The notes: generated by a model from the sequence alone, not told the origin. Positions 46,567-58,395 are shown, counted from the stretch's first letter. The stretch: 64,000 nt of DNA from Hygrocybe punicea (GCA_963556145.1 OY744463.1:248001-312000), one strand, 5' to 3'. Program-made: numbers and translations.

Positions 46567-47093
46567 TCAATACATCAGACCCTTGGAGACGATGCCGTGA
46601 GGATCCTCCATTTTGATTCGGTTCAGCATCGTTACTGACTGATTCAAGTTGTTCATACGCGGGCGGGCGCGGTTCTCCAGGATCTGTATTGCGTCTGGAA
46701 ATCAATGATCATCACTTCAACAATGTTGAAATGCCAACCTCTCGATGGATAGGACTGCACCGGCACTCCAATCTTGCCATATAGGCGTTCAATGTGAACT
46801 TCCACTCAAGGTCAGTATTTCTTTCTTAATATCGGAACCTGCTGAAACTCACCCATATATCCGCATCTACCACGTGCACAACAAGCAACATACTGTCCGG
46901 CAAGGCGACCAGTCCTGACCATCAAGATAGCTGCTTCTATGAATTGGGACCGCCCTCGGGCTAAGACTCTGGTCACTGGGCAAATGCAGCATGGACCGTG
47001 GAACCGATGGGAAAGGCGGTGATTGGGCAACTCCGAGGGTGGGACTCGTTCGCCGTCTGCATTTACTGGCCTGTCAAGAATCAGCTTATGCAT
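46567..47093 (-). CDS. Small Cys-containing protein, family unnamed
   Basis: Three exons, 47093-46853, 46804-46739 and 46694-46567, with introns of 48 and 44 bp that keep the frame; 144 aa from the first ATG. The first exon has CCICP and then GQYVACCARGRCGYM, two Cys clusters that may bind one zinc; the second encodes a short VEVHIERLYGKIGVPVQ stretch and the third a likely helix. I have the impression of a family repeated in agaricomycete genomes, but cannot name it. The start is uncertain because the ATG lies close to a possible splice acceptor. Confidence 0.45.
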
Positions 47094-47524
47094 TCTAACA
47101 CATTAATGAAGCATCAGGACACACCATTTCCAAACCTTCAGCCCATAGCCCTTATTGTGATTGAATTGGAGGACAGCGTTGGTCGAAGTACGGATTTGAT
47201 GGAGATAGATGCAACTACTGGTACTACTATGGATCAAAGGCATGAGTCACAGAGTATGGTGGGTGGGTCACCGCTACATACCAGCACCGTCAACTGATGC
47301 ATTTATACCCGTCCGATTCTCAGACTATGTTTGGTCCCATTTGGTCTAATCGAGTCAATACCAGTCATTCTGAGTCAGTGTCGAGTCAGAAGCCTTGGTG
47401 CCTGAGAGCTTTGCTGTATATATTCAGTAAATTCTGGCAGTATCGTCAACTCGTCAACTCGCAAATCTTTTCCCTTTCGACTCTTCCTTCTTTCAAGTCT
47501 TCCTGGACTATTGATTCAAATTGA
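47094..47524. other. Divergent upstream region
   Basis: Lies between a minus-strand gene and a plus-strand gene, so it probably holds both promoters. No clear TATA box was seen. Confidence 0.35.
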
Positions 47525-48988
47525 ATGTCTGAGGAAGAGGACACCCGGGCCACAGCAAGCCGTAAAATGGCGGGCGCCCTTACACTTGGGCCAAAAAAAC
47601 GCCTGTAAGTGTTGAATTTTCAAACCTTTTGGATTTGGAAACTTACTGCTCTTATCCCTCTTTACAGCTGTCTCGCTAATCCATTAGTCCATCACGGCCG
47701 TCACTTTGGCCGGACCATACATGCATTATGCAGTGTTTCGGCCCTTCTCACCAACAGTCTATTACGAGTGGGAGAACTGGCGGAAGAGCCGGATGAAGCT
47801 TTTACTTACGAGTTTGTCTCTCCCACGCTTCAATCATCCATCCCTAATTTAACCGCGCATAATTGTTTGTCGTCACAGGCAGAGAAGGGAGCACCGAGTT
47901 TTTGAGGCATTGTTGCAGATGATCCCAGGTCTTGAGCAGCGTCTCATGAACGGTGACGGGGAAGATATGGGGAGTATAGCTGAAATGGTACGTCCAGTCA
48001 ACAAGATCCTTCTGCCGCTGATCAAGGCTTTTGTCCTTAGATACAAAAGGGGGTGTCAAGCGCCCGCTCTGATGACACGAAAAGTCTCAAGGGTCCTATA
48101 TTGGATTGGATAACACCTCGAGGCCAAACCCTCAGCCCACCACTTGGGCGCAATGTCAAGATGGATCGCGGTTTCCACCATGAACGTACAGGAGCGCTGC
48201 TCTGCCCTGCAGGCTTGGATTGGGCCAATGCTGAGTAAGTGGATCCCATCTATCCTTCAGGTTCGTCCTTGCCTCACACTAATTTATACAGAGTTAAAGA
48301 GAAGCTGCGAAGTGGAGAGATGGTAGTTTCTGGTGACCAATGGCCAGTCTTCCTATATGCAGGTTACGATTATGATCCGGAGGACCCGTGGAAGGGCTTG
48401 TTCAGAAGTCCGATTCTCGTTTCAGTGCGTTGTATTTTATCCTCTGTTTCGTTGCTCTGTTATCTACCGACTCATTGCAGGCATATAAGCATGTATTCAC
48501 GTCGCCAAGTTCCGTTGACAAGGAGAACAAGGCCACGCGATCTGGGAATGCACGAATCCATGGCATGACAGGTGTCACCCCAGCGTCACTCGCTTACATA
48601 GCGACTCAGGTCTGTCTGGTCCCGCCTCTGTTTTTCTATCACCCGCTATATAATCCGCTCCAGACTTGGTTTGCCCTCAGCTCCTCCGCAGTTTTTTCGC
48701 GGTCCGACACGGTAACAGACTCCGAACGCTTCTACAGTAGCATTTTGGAACTTTTCGAGGACGTTGAAGAGAAGGAAGAGGTCAACGACCTCATGGTATG
48801 GTGGAATCGGTGAGTAGGTTGACAACTGCTCAGTGGGATCCAATGACAAGCCCATCCTCACAAGCCATATCTTTCCAAGTTATACCTCGGCTCAACGGCT
48901 GCTTGCAAAGAATAGCGCTCTCGCAAAGATCAAGGAGAAGAGGGCCCAGAGACAAGCAGCCGCTGCGGTTGCAGCTCCAACTGAGTGA
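47525..48988 (+). CDS. DUF6698-like protein
   Basis: Eight exons: 47525-47604, 47668-47811, 47879-47987, 48041-48234, 48292-48424, 48481-48609, 48664-48809 and 48865-48988, introns 53-67 bp, no stop. The product matches what I know of a protein family repeated in agaricomycetes and filed as DUF6698: NPLVHHGRHFGRTIHAL near the start, LDWITPRGQTLSPPLGRNVK in the middle, HHERTGALLCPAGLDWAN, then GDQWPVFLYAGYDYDPEDPW, and a C-terminal SERFYSSILELFED block with a basic tail. Function is unknown; copies are often found near transposons. The family name is from memory, the gene structure from the sequence. Confidence 0.8.
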
Positions 48989-49446
48989 TCACCTCAGTTA
49001 GCGGGATAGGGCCTGGGGAACATAATTTTTACCATTTGATTAGATTTGCAATGTAGTACCATATGTTGATAAGATTCCAAATGTAGCATACATCAGGAAA
49101 TCCATCCCATTTGTTCATCTATGGTGCCATTCAGATGACAGCTGTGAAGATGCTGAATTGCAGGAAGCTTCCGACGCTATTCGTCCAAGCCAGCTGGTTC
49201 TTACCACGCAATACCTGCAACAGTAAGCCTTGTGCTAACTCATCCATATCTCTGGTTCAGGTGCAAACTGATCCCAACCGGCATTCTGACATATCTGGAC
49301 AAGCAATGTCATACAGTTGTATCTGATCGAATTTGCCATTCTTACAACATCTGACAGCTTAATATGCTTCATATCAATGCTATCAAGCTTGTAATTTTCA
49401 CCAATGCTATTTGATATTATCTGGGTAGGTAACTGTCTTCAGATTC

Positions 49447-50000
49447 ATGTCTTCCTTGTTGATCTGGGCAAGTACTGCCAGCCAGGTGGGACCTATCACA
49501 CCTGTCATACTTAATATGCCGATCGCTACGTGCAACTCTTGTATTACACTGTCATTTTGCTCCATCCGGCAGACTTTGCCATTTCTGCAAACTCTACTGT
49601 CTTTTATAAATGCAGATAGATATTTCTGTTTGATGTCCTTCTTGTTGATCTGGGCAAGTACTGCCATTCAGGTAGATCCTATCACGCCTGCCATGCTTAA
49701 TATGCCGACCACTGCCTGCGACTCTTATATTATATTGTCATTTTGCTCCGTCTGGCAGACTTTGCCATTTCTGCAAACTCTACTGTCTTTTATAAATGCA
49801 GATATATATTTCGGTTTCATGTCCATCCAAGCAAGTATTGTAATTCAGACGCATGCTACCAGGTATCTAATTCTGCTAGGTATGATGAGAGCTACCAGAC
49901 TTACATATTTGGCAAATTTTGGCAAGTCTTGTACCACATAGTCATTTCACTCATTCTGGCACACTTTGCAGTTTCTGCAAACTCGACTGTCCTATATCTT
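49447..50000. repeat. Tandem repeat, 186-bp period
   Basis: Units begin at 49447, 49633 and 49819, each near ATGTC..TCCTTGTTGATCTGGG (third one diverged), and share CAGACTTTGCCATTTCTGCA and CTGTCTTTTATAAATGCAGA. About two and a half to three units. Non-coding despite open frames. 48989-49446 before it and 50001-50174 after it hold no gene; the latter is the upstream region of the ubiquilin gene. Confidence 0.85.
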
Positions 50001-50174
50001 CCATTACCAGACAATGTATAATAGTTATATATATTATTCAAATAATTTATCTGCTAATCATTTATAATCTCATGTCATTTCGTCCACGTTTTCCCGATGG
50101 ATTTGAGGATTTGGAAAAGCTGTGCTCGTTATCTCTGCGCAACACAAACAAACAAGACAACCACCGGCATCATC

Positions 50175-51626
50175 ATGTCGGATGCCCCCTCAGAAATTCA
50201 GATCAACGTCAAAGGTACGACCACTCCACGGCTTCTATTCATCGTGTAACAGTAAATCGTACTAGGCCCCAGTGAGCTCAAGCTCCAGATCACCATCAGC
50301 ACAGGCAAGACCGTTCTCGAACTCAAGCAAGCAATCGCTGCACAGTCGGATGTCGATGCTGATCGCCAACGACTCATTTATTCCGGTGGGTGTTCTGTTT
50401 CTCTGACTGCCTTTGGCAAGTGATCCGACCCCGGTATCAGGCCGTGTCCTAAAGGTGTGCAATTCGATCCATTGGGATCAGTCCAATCTGGGCTCACCGC
50501 TGGCTTAGGATGAAGATGCTTTGTCACTATACAAGATTCAATCCACCCACACTATTCACATGGTCAAAGGTGCCTCTCGCTCGCCTGCTTCATCGTCACA
50601 GCAACAGCCGACGCCACAACCGTTACCCACCATGCAAACCGGCCAAAATCCTCATGATCCCCTCACCCAATTGAACAGTCATTTGGGCTACGGCGCGTTG
50701 GCTGGTGTGAATCCCTTCGCGGATATGGGCTTGAATTCGAACGACCCGAACATGGTTCGTCGGTGTTTCAGGAATCTCCGGGTCATTTCCGATTTTTGAC
50801 CGTTAGAATAGTTCCAGTCGATGTTGAATTCGCCCCAGTTCCTCCAGCAGATGTCCAGCCTTATGTCAAACCCTGCAGTCGTTGACCAAATAATCGCCTC
50901 TAACCCAGATCTCGCCGCTTTGGGCCCTCAAGTCAGGGAAGTCTTCCAAAGTGAAAGGTTTCGGGAGATGATGTGCGTTGTTCGCACCCTTTGAATTTCA
51001 TACGCACGCCAATCCTGATGGTGATGTAACTCCCAGTTCCTCCCCCGAACGTTTACAAGGCATGCTCCAAATGGCCTCCATGATGCGTGATTTAGGTGGG
51101 GCAAACCCCTCTGGGGGGGCTTTCGGTGGCGCTCAATCTGGTGGCTTCCCTGCCCCTGGTACGCCTGCCGCCATGTCTCCTATTCCTCCTTCCGGTCAAA
51201 CTACATTGCCGCCCGGTTCGGCTCCTGCTAATCTGTTCGCTCCTTTCGTACCGGGTGCAGCAGGAGCGGGCATAGCGCCTAACCCTGCGGCTCCTGCCGG
51301 TGCCTTGAATCCTTTTGGGATGAACCCGGCGTTGATGCAGCAAATGTTTGGTATGGGGGCAGCAGGAATCGGTGGTACTCCAACAGCACCAGCTGATGCG
51401 AGACCACCTGAGGAACGGTTTCAAGTTCAGCTCCAGGTCTGCTGTTTTTTTGTCCTTTTTTTTTTATCCAGCAACAACATCGGCTCACCTAGCTGTTGGG
51501 TTTCATTCCCAGCAATTGCAAGATATGGGTTTCACGAATGCCTCGCAAAATGTCAGAGCGCTGCTCGCGACGGGCGGGAATGTTCATTCTGCAATAGAGT
51601 ATATTCTTGGCGGAGGTGGTTTGTAA
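50175..51626 (+). CDS. DSK2: Ubiquilin (Dsk2 family)
   Basis: Seven exons: 50175-50214, 50266-50385, 50441-50454, 50509-50754, 50812-50972, 51037-51436 and 51513-51626, 364 aa. Residues 8-79 are a ubiquitin-like domain (KLQITISTGKTVLELKQAI..HTIHMVKG). The middle has Sti1-like blocks (SPQFLQQMSSLMSNPAVVDQ, REMM) and a long Gly/Pro/Ala-rich linker. The last 45 residues are a UBA domain (QLQDMGFTNASQNVRALLAT..AIEYIL). The domain order is that of Dsk2/ubiquilin, the shuttle that carries ubiquitylated proteins to the proteasome. The third exon is only 14 bp. A typical single-copy housekeeping gene with no damage. Confidence 0.92.
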
Positions 51627-52094
51627 GGAGGCACAGCACAGCACAGCACAGTAGTAACGATCGATCAATGTATCATCTTCTGCCGGTATACCTAAAGCGC
51701 AGTGCAGACATTCCCAACTGGCGAAGTCTCGCTGTCAACCGGAGTAGCCCCGTTGACTACACTCGCCGCAAGAGAATCTCGGGGCATAACGACCGGACAC
51801 CCTATCCTAACTTGAAAGGCTGGAATGTCCTCCATAGTAAACAGTATACCTTGGAAGACATCCTTGCAGTAATTGAGGTCTGGACCAACTCGTTGTATGT
51901 GGAGCCAAAAGTTTACCGATAGCTAGACCTGCAGAACCCGCCCTTTGTCCAGGATGGGGGAATGCAATCCTTGATGAGAGCATGCCTTCGGAACGAGTGG
52001 GTGCAGGCGAAGAGTTCCATAGCTTCGTCTAGGATGAGGAATGTCTGAATTGAACCGTACGCCTAAAAATACAAAAAAAAATTCTGAGAAATAC
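51627..52094. other. Convergent 3' intergenic region
   Basis: Between the stop codons of the ubiquilin gene and the ASCH-like gene. GGCACAGCACAGCACAGCAC just after the ubiquilin stop is a short simple repeat in the 3' UTR. No gene seen. Confidence 0.5.
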
Positions 52095-52730
52095 TCAAAA
52101 CACCATGACCATATCCTCCAACGGCAAGTCATCGACCATCTGCTTTGGCGCGTAAAAATACCCCTGGGGCGCTATCATGCCATACTTGCTTTTCATCGTG
52201 TCGGCGGTCAGTGGCTCTTTGAGTTGATACAAGCCCAAAGCCGGATAACCGAATTTTGACTCCTTGATCCCGTTGTCAAAGTCATCGTTCCCAATGCCTG
52301 ACGGATCGCAAACTTCGCCAGGAACTTTCGGAGGACCCGTCACCATGACGAAACTAGATTATTCGGAACGTTTTTGTAATAAAAAAACAAAAACTCATCA
52401 CGTTGGTAAAAGAAAAGAAGAAGAAAAAAAGACTGGGCTAGTCATGACATACGTGATTGCAGATGTGGGGGCGCTCTCGTAGAACCAGAGTCTGACCACG
52501 GTAGGTCGCAACTTGTACTTCCTGTACTCGTGGTTCTTCTCGCGTGACGCGATGAGTTGGGTGAATTCAGGCCTGATGCAGATGATGGTGTCGGTGAAGA
52601 CGCGTTCGACTTTGGCCTTGGATGATTTTGAACTTCTTGTCGCGTCTACGTTTGGCGCTGGTTTGCCTGTGAGAGTGAGCTGACGCGTGGTCCGAGAAGC
52701 TTGGAACTTTGTGGATGGGACAGCAGGCAT
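52095..52730 (-). CDS. ASCH/PUA-like domain protein
   Basis: Two exons, 52730-52453 and 52353-52095, with a 99-bp intron (GTATGT..CTAG), 178 aa. After a basic Ser-rich leader of about 45 residues the fold-like part has IRPEFTQLIASREKNHEYRK, a strand-helix pattern seen in ASCH/PUA-like RNA-binding domains, then VRLWFYESAP and PGEVCDPSGIGNDDF, KFGYPALGLYQLKEP. Such domains bind RNA or modified bases, but the ligand here is unknown. Divergent from the Hsp70-related gene. Confidence 0.6.
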
Positions 52731-52859
52731 GATTGCACCTGGTCCTGGTGCTGTTGTCTAACTTGAAATCAAATATTACATAACGAAGTCCGGCTACAAT
52801 GTCCGACTCGTTCCATCCTGCAACCAAGTTCTCACTTCATTCTCACCTTTGTCGTAGAA
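52731..52859. promoter_or_regulatory. Shared divergent promoter region
   Basis: Only 129 bp separate the two start codons, so control elements are probably shared. No TATA box is evident. Confidence 0.5.
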
Positions 52860-54053
52860 ATGAGCTCCGTTGGAGGTCTTTACGTATCCATCTTAGTGGA
52901 CGCCTACCACTTCTCTTTAGCTCTCGTATCCTCCGCGGATGGGCCTCACCTGGACACGGTCGAGTTGACCGTGCCTTTCACCTGTTTATCCGTCGAAAAA
53001 GAGTTGGAGACGGCGTTTCTTCCACTCCTCCAACTTCACCCCTGCCGCATATCCTATGTCGCCCTTCCTTCAGGAATCTCCGCAGAACAACAACAAACAA
53101 TCATGAGCGCAGCTTCATCGCTTCCGTTGGCCATCCACACGACGCCTATTAGCTATTGGCAAGCGTACTTGTCCTCCATCTCGCTTGTCGATTTCACTGA
53201 CTTCACCGACTTCATCCTTCTTCTCCAATTCCTTCCAACGCAATGTACCGCGAGCCTTGTTTACTCTTACATCGACGAGGATGTGCGGATGATGAGTGTG
53301 AAGGATGAACGGACGTACGCACATGGCGCCGTAATCGATGATCCCATGGAGCAGGCTGAGGGCATAGTAAACGAGCTCGCAACGACGTTCTTCCACCCTG
53401 GACTGAAACGCATTGTCCTCGCTAATCCCGTCTCGATCTTGGCTAAAAGTCTCGAAAGCCTCATCACCACCCCCCATTCGGCCGTTCCCACCTCCGTTCC
53501 CGTTCACACAATATCTCCGGCCGATCTTTCGACCGGTTCTGCCCTTTGCGCATGGCGGTATTCGGGCCGTCCAGTTCGCATTCGGACACAAGCAACGCAT
53601 GTCATGCCATTGGCAGTCAGCGTCGCTACTGCTGACGGCGGCGCCATCGTTGCAGTACCAGAGGGCTACAAAATTCGCCCCGTCAACGAAACGGTGCTCA
53701 TGACGACCGCCGTTGACAATCAGTCAAGTGTGACTGTTCATATTGCGCTGGGTAATCATGCGAGAGCCGAGGAAAACCTTGCGCGTGGCGACATTCTCCT
53801 AGAAGGCCTTCATCCGATGCCGAAGGGCACTGCTCGCATTTCGATCTCCTTCGTCATTGGACCTGAGACAGGAGCTCACGTAACGGTCCAGCAAGTTGTT
53901 AGCGATGAGCGACCGGGACCAAATAAGGTCGTGCATTTCCCGGATTTGCTCAAGAATCTAGGGGACGATTACGAAAGATACATTGTCCAGGAAGAACCAT
54001 TGGCCGCCCACCTGGATGATCCGGAGCAGGTTTCTGGAGAGTTACCAGAGTAA
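52860..54053 (+). CDS. Hsp70-related protein
   Basis: Single exon, 397 aa, ATG at 52860. The second half resembles an Hsp70 substrate-binding domain: IVAVPEGYKIRPVNETVLM, GDILLEGLHPMPKGTARISI, a beta-sandwich-like pattern. The first half would be a nucleotide-binding domain but lacks the usual GIDLGTT start and phosphate motifs, and the protein is shorter than the 550-650 residues of canonical Hsp70. It may be an atypical chaperone of the Ssz1 or Hsp110 kind or a basidiomycete-specific relative. Intact, in the calm gene island. Confidence 0.6.
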   Translation: MSSVGGLYVSILVDAYHFSLALVSSADGPHLDTVELTVPFTCLSVEKELETAFLPLLQLHPCRISYVALPSGISAEQQQTIMSAASSLPLAIHTTPISYWQAYLSSISLVDFTDFTDFILLLQFLPTQCTASLVYSYIDEDVRMMSVKDERTYAHGAVIDDPMEQAEGIVNELATTFFHPGLKRIVLANPVSILAKSLESLITTPHSAVPTSVPVHTISPADLSTGSALCAWRYSGRPVRIRTQATHVMPLAVSVATADGGAIVAVPEGYKIRPVNETVLMTTAVDNQSSVTVHIALGNHARAEENLARGDILLEGLHPMPKGTARISISFVIGPETGAHVTVQQVVSDERPGPNKVVHFPDLLKNLGDDYERYIVQEEPLAAHLDDPEQVSGELPE

Positions 54054-54372
54054 TTCAGTGGTTTGGGTCAAATTCAATGTACAGTACACAGCCAGCTAGT
54101 TGAGCTGCGCCTAGCTAGAAAAAGTTGGCGCGATGCAGGGAATAAATAATAATCAGTTCTAATCACACAGGCCGCCTTTTGAAAGGCTGAAATGGGATAG
54201 GAAGCGCGACCGTGCCCTGAGACAGCGGCACGGTCCGAAGGAGTAATAATTAACGTTTTTTGGTATTTTACAGTAAGGAACCGTAAAAGGCTATGAAGTG
54301 GGAGAGGTGGGGGGGAAGAAAGGAAGAAAGGAAGAAAGGTGATAGGATAGGAAGTAAAATGAAAGCAAAAAA
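54054..54372. other. Intergenic and 3' end of the DIRS element
   Basis: Has an inverted pair around 54205-54235 (CGACCGTGCC..GGCACGGTC) and an A/G-rich GGAAGAAA tract at about 54315-54345. The right border of the DIRS element on this side was not resolved. Confidence 0.4.
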
Positions 54373-55400
54373 CTAAAAGGAGGCCCGAGGGGCAAGGTGC
54401 GCGGCAAGGAGGGCAGGATGATGACGGATGTAAATGCGGAAAGTGTCGGAGGCCCAGCGGCCGATTGCTTGGATGTGGTCGAGGGACACGCCATCGCGAG
54501 CAAGAGCAGTGGCCCCACCAGAACGAAGAGATTGGCCAGCGACTTCGCGGGGGAAGTGAAGACGCAAACGGTGAAGGAACCAGGAGCGGAGGGGCACGGA
54601 GCCATCATGGCGGAGCCAGAGTTCCGGGTGGAGCGGGAAGAGAAGGTCGCGGGATGTGAGGTAGGCTTCAAATGCAGAGACAGGGTCATCGTGATCGGGT
54701 AGTCGACGTAGGAGAATGGTGTTGCCTTCAAACAGCCTGTCGGCCTTATGCCCAGGTAGATGGAAGGAAAAACCTTCCGAAAAAAATTTTACTGAGTGCC
54801 GCATGACTATCTTTCGGTAATCGCGCAGAGAAGCGCTATCCGGCCACACCAACTCGCCGAGACGGGTGAGGGCATGGAAGCCTACAAGAAGGAGGGAGAG
54901 GAAGAGCTTGTCGTCGTGATCTGAGGACGAGCGGTAGACGTCGCAAAGGGAAACAAGCTCGGAACGGAGGAGGGGGCGTTTGTGGGTGGTACCAACGGCG
55001 CGCATTTTCTTACAACCGCGAAGGGTCCGGGTAACGAGGGGATGAAGGCGATGGGACCGGACATCAGGGTAGAACGGTTCAAGCTGGGTGCAGATGCCGG
55101 AAAGGTAGGCGGAAACGGAGTTGGGCTTGATGTGGTGGCACATGTATACTGTAAAAAAACTAAGAGTTTCAGGTGTGGGGGCGATAGAAAAACGGTGGGC
55201 GGTGCAAAAGGAAATGTAAGAACGTAGTGCAGATGAGTAGGCAAGCATCGAAGAGTGTTCGAGAGAGAAACCGAGGGCGACGGCTCGTTCATGAACGAGA
55301 CGGTCGTGGGTCCAGGCAACCCGAGTGGGCTGCCGGGACCGGCCAAGCGGGTTCAGCGTGGATCGGCCCCCAGCGACAGTCGAGGGGGTAGGAATGTACA
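54373..55400 (-). CDS. DIRS tyrosine recombinase
   Basis: The first ATG of the frame is 55248, but conserved coding continues upstream to about 55400, overlapping the end of the RT frame, so it is probably made by frameshift or from an earlier start. Catalytic residues of a tyrosine recombinase: Arg in LTRLGELVW, QSLRSGGAT (the HxxR box with Gln in place of His), GRWASD and the nucleophile Tyr in FRIYIRHH near the C-terminus. It would integrate a circular DNA intermediate without a target duplication. Confidence 0.85.
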
Positions 55401-57190
55401 GATGCGGAAGTTGGGAAAAGAGGAAAGGAGTACGGTATTATGGAAGCGAGAAAGTGCATCCGCTACGGCATTATCGGTACCGCGGACATGGAAGACACGG
55501 AGCTCGGCACGAAAGGCGAGGAGAAGGTCGACAGCGGTGATGAGAATTGGGTTGTAGGCCGGCTGGGCGTGCAAAGTATTGAAAAGGTCTACGGTGTTAG
55601 AGTTGTCAGTGAAAACGGCGACACGACGGGGAGTGTATGGAAGGGCGTGAAGCGACCAGTGGAGAGCGGAAAGGACGGCGAGCGCTTCCCAGAAAAAGAT
55701 ACGGTCGAAGGAAGGATCCGGGATTGCACACTGAAAGCCGACGGACAGTGTGGGGCACCAGAAACCGAGGCCGGTGAAGGAGGCGTCAGCAAAGAGAACG
55801 ACGTCGGCCGCGGGAACATCCCAAGAGAAGGACTCAAGGAGAAGGATGCCGGACGAGGACTCCAGATGGCTAGCGAACCAGAGGAGTTCGCGGGAGAGCG
55901 CAACACTGACCCAAATCAGTTGATGCGGTCGCGACTTGCCAGCCATTTTGCAGTACAGGACGGATAACCCGGGGCGTAAGAGTGGGTATACATTCAAGGC
56001 CCAGTTCATCCATCCAGCGAGCCGTTGGAAATCACGTAGAGGGTGTCGACGACCCGGATGGGCGAAGTTGCGAATGGTGACGAGAAGGTCATCCCGTCGG
56101 TCGGGGGCCATGGTAAATGTCATGGCGTTAGGGTCGACATTGAAGCCGATGATAGGCAGGACCGGACCGGCGAGTTGCTTGGGTTCATCGTGTGGCAGGC
56201 CGATTTCGTCCCACAGCATTAAGAGGCGCGCCTGTTTGGCTGGCAACGCCTTGTGGAAGGGTGCGTACCAAAGGAGATTGCCCTCGAACTCCCACGAGAA
56301 AGTGTCGTCAACATAAGTGAAGAGATCGGCGATGGATTTGATAAAGATTGCGATCCAAATAACAAGGCCTATGAAGGCTCCCCAAATACTTCCGGCGCCG
56401 CGATTACCAAAGTTATTGCAGCGGTCGACGTGCCGGAGGCCATCAACGGTGACGACCTGACGGATTTGCCACAGGCGGTGCATAGGAAGGCGTCGGTAGG
56501 CCTGGGATACATCAGACTTGAAGACAATTAGACGGACGTGTGGACCATGGAGAGCGCGAACCCGGAGAAGAGCGTGGCCTAAAAGATGAAGGTCATCAAG
56601 CGGGACAGCAACTTTGTCTCGGGGAATGAGTGAGTTGAGGGAGAAAGGCTCAGCACTCTGATCAACGACAAGCCGGAAGGTTGTGGTTCCGGGCTTGGGC
56701 ACGACTCCGATCGGGATGGCGTGCATGCCGGGAAGGAGGTCAGGCCCAAACGCCGGAGAGAAACGCCGAAGGGAGACTTCCTTGTCGCGTTGTGACCGGA
56801 CAAAATCTTGTTCAGCCTGGTCTCGTAAGATGCGCGCGGAATTGTCCCACGTGAGCGGGCGTGATGGGTCATGTTCCGCCCAGGGCCAGAAACCTTCGTA
56901 CAGTCCCCGGCAGATGGAGTTGACGAGGTCCCGATTCGGGTGGGAGCTGAGTAAACGGCGGAAACGAGAGATGTTGATTGGGGTGACGATGTCGAAAAGG
57001 TGCGGATTGTCATCAATGGTGCGTAAGGCGGCAATGTTGGCGAATTCTTCAAGAGGCGGAGACGGAAGCGCAGGCATGCCATGGGTTGCTAAAGAAAGAG
57101 TGACCCGACGGGTCTCGCCGGATTCATTCCAGACGAAAGCCCGAGCGTATTTTGGACATCGCGAACACAGGGAATACGGCTTACTGTTTT
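55353..57190 (-). CDS. DIRS reverse transcriptase-RNase H
   Basis: Reverse transcriptase with FRLVVDQSAEP, FKSDVSQAYRR and the catalytic box LFTYVDDTFSW, then RNase H with VVLFADASFTGLGFW, WEALAVLSAL and VFTDNSNTVDLFN. The same frame stays open upstream to 58379, across the whole gag frame, but those residues look like an accident of composition. The C-terminus overlaps the recombinase frame. Confidence 0.85.
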
Positions 57191-58395
57191 TGGAGGATGT
57201 TGCAATCGACGGAGGCATGCTGAGGGGACTGGCACTTTGCGCAAACATGCTTGTAGTCGCAAGTGGATGCAGTGTTGGGGCATCGTTTGGCGTTCCAGCG
57301 TCGGCATGGTTCTCTCCTTTTTGCTGGGTCAGTTCGGGAGCGCTCAGCCGCTCGTGTTTGGCCAGTGCCGGCTCCGGCGTTTTGGATCCAGAGGACGTGA
57401 AGATCGGCGAAACGGGAGAAATCCGTGAGTTCGACGTCACGTCGTTGGGCGGTTCGGATGCGGGTGGCCCGGTCGTATTGGATAATACGTTGGTGCATGG
57501 CGTCAGGAAACGCGGCGAAGAGCTCGCTGATGTGTTTTCCATAGTCACGTAACTCGGCGGCTCGGTGAGGGAAGACGAAGACAGTGGCTTCACATGTCCG
57601 TCCCCATGCGATGACCCACTTCCCGTGGGTGTCGACGACTCTGGCGGGTTTGACGGCTCCGACGACGAACTCGACGCCACCAATCTTTTCAGAACGTTTG
57701 TCATCGTGCGTGACTGAGTATCCGCTGGTGAGGACGTGGTCGAGATCGACGGCGCGTCCGGCGAGAAGGTTGGTCCATTCAGAGTCCGGAAACTGGGGGC
57801 ACCGCGCCGAATTGAGCAAGGAGGATTTGGCGAGCTTGGGGTCTCGTGAAATGTTTTCGAGCGTCGACAACGTTTGTTGGAGCGAGACAGAAAGGCGAGA
57901 TGGCTCCAGCTCTTCTTGGATGACCCACGGCAAAGATTTGAGGTCGAGCTTAGGCTTAGACGATGGCTCGAGCTCTGCTTCGTCACTGGGGCTTCGAGGA
58001 CGCTTAGGGGCTTTATGAACAGCAGTTTCTTTGTCTGGGGCCGGCGAAGTAACGGGCGACGGCTCCCGCGACTGTATGGTAGAGTCGTCGGGTCCTGCTG
58101 GTCCATGTTCTGCGGAGGAGTTGTCCAAAACAGTCCCTCGGTTCCTGGCATCATCGCGCCGATGGTCGATGTTGTCGAGGATGCGGAGATAGACGGCAAA
58201 CGTGGACTCGAGGACGTGGTCGCCGAGTCCGAGACCGGTGAGCACATCCTGTATTTCAAGGGTGGCTGAGGCTTTAGAGATGTCTCCAAGCCGGAAACGG
58301 TCCGTAATGCGAACGCACTCTTTGACCGTTTCCGCGTCGACGGCGCCAATTGGCGTGGGTGTAGAAGGTGAGGGTTCATTTTGTGAATTAGACAT
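57181..58395 (-). CDS. DIRS Gag-like protein
   Basis: 404 aa from ATG 58395. Ser/Pro-rich and acidic N-terminal third, then a conserved globular part (LPWVIQEELEPSRLSVSLQQ region), and a Cys/His-rich end, CRRWNAKRC..CDYKHVCAKCQ..H..DC, likely zinc binding. Position before RT and the zinc-finger end fit a nucleocapsid role. Confidence 0.75.
   Translation of the reverse strand: MSNSQNEPSPSTPTPIGAVDAETVKECVRITDRFRLGDISKASATLEIQDVLTGLGLGDHVLESTFAVYLRILDNIDHRRDDARNRGTVLDNSSAEHGPAGPDDSTIQSREPSPVTSPAPDKETAVHKAPKRPRSPSDEAELEPSSKPKLDLKSLPWVIQEELEPSRLSVSLQQTLSTLENISRDPKLAKSSLLNSARCPQFPDSEWTNLLAGRAVDLDHVLTSGYSVTHDDKRSEKIGGVEFVVGAVKPARVVDTHGKWVIAWGRTCEATVFVFPHRAAELRDYGKHISELFAAFPDAMHQRIIQYDRATRIRTAQRRDVELTDFSRFADLHVLWIQNAGAGTGQTRAAERSRTDPAKRREPCRRWNAKRCPNTASTCDYKHVCAKCQSPQHASVDCNILQKQ

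Larger units (their letters stand above)
54373..58395 (-). mobile_element. DIRS-type tyrosine-recombinase retrotransposon
   Basis: Minus-strand order Gag-like, reverse transcriptase-RNase H, tyrosine recombinase, with no protease or DDE integrase, which defines the DIRS order. All three frames are open over the whole length, so the copy looks young. High GC compared with the flanks. Terminal repeats were not delimited; the short repeats at 58607-58703 upstream of gag are candidates for part of them. Confidence 0.85.
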
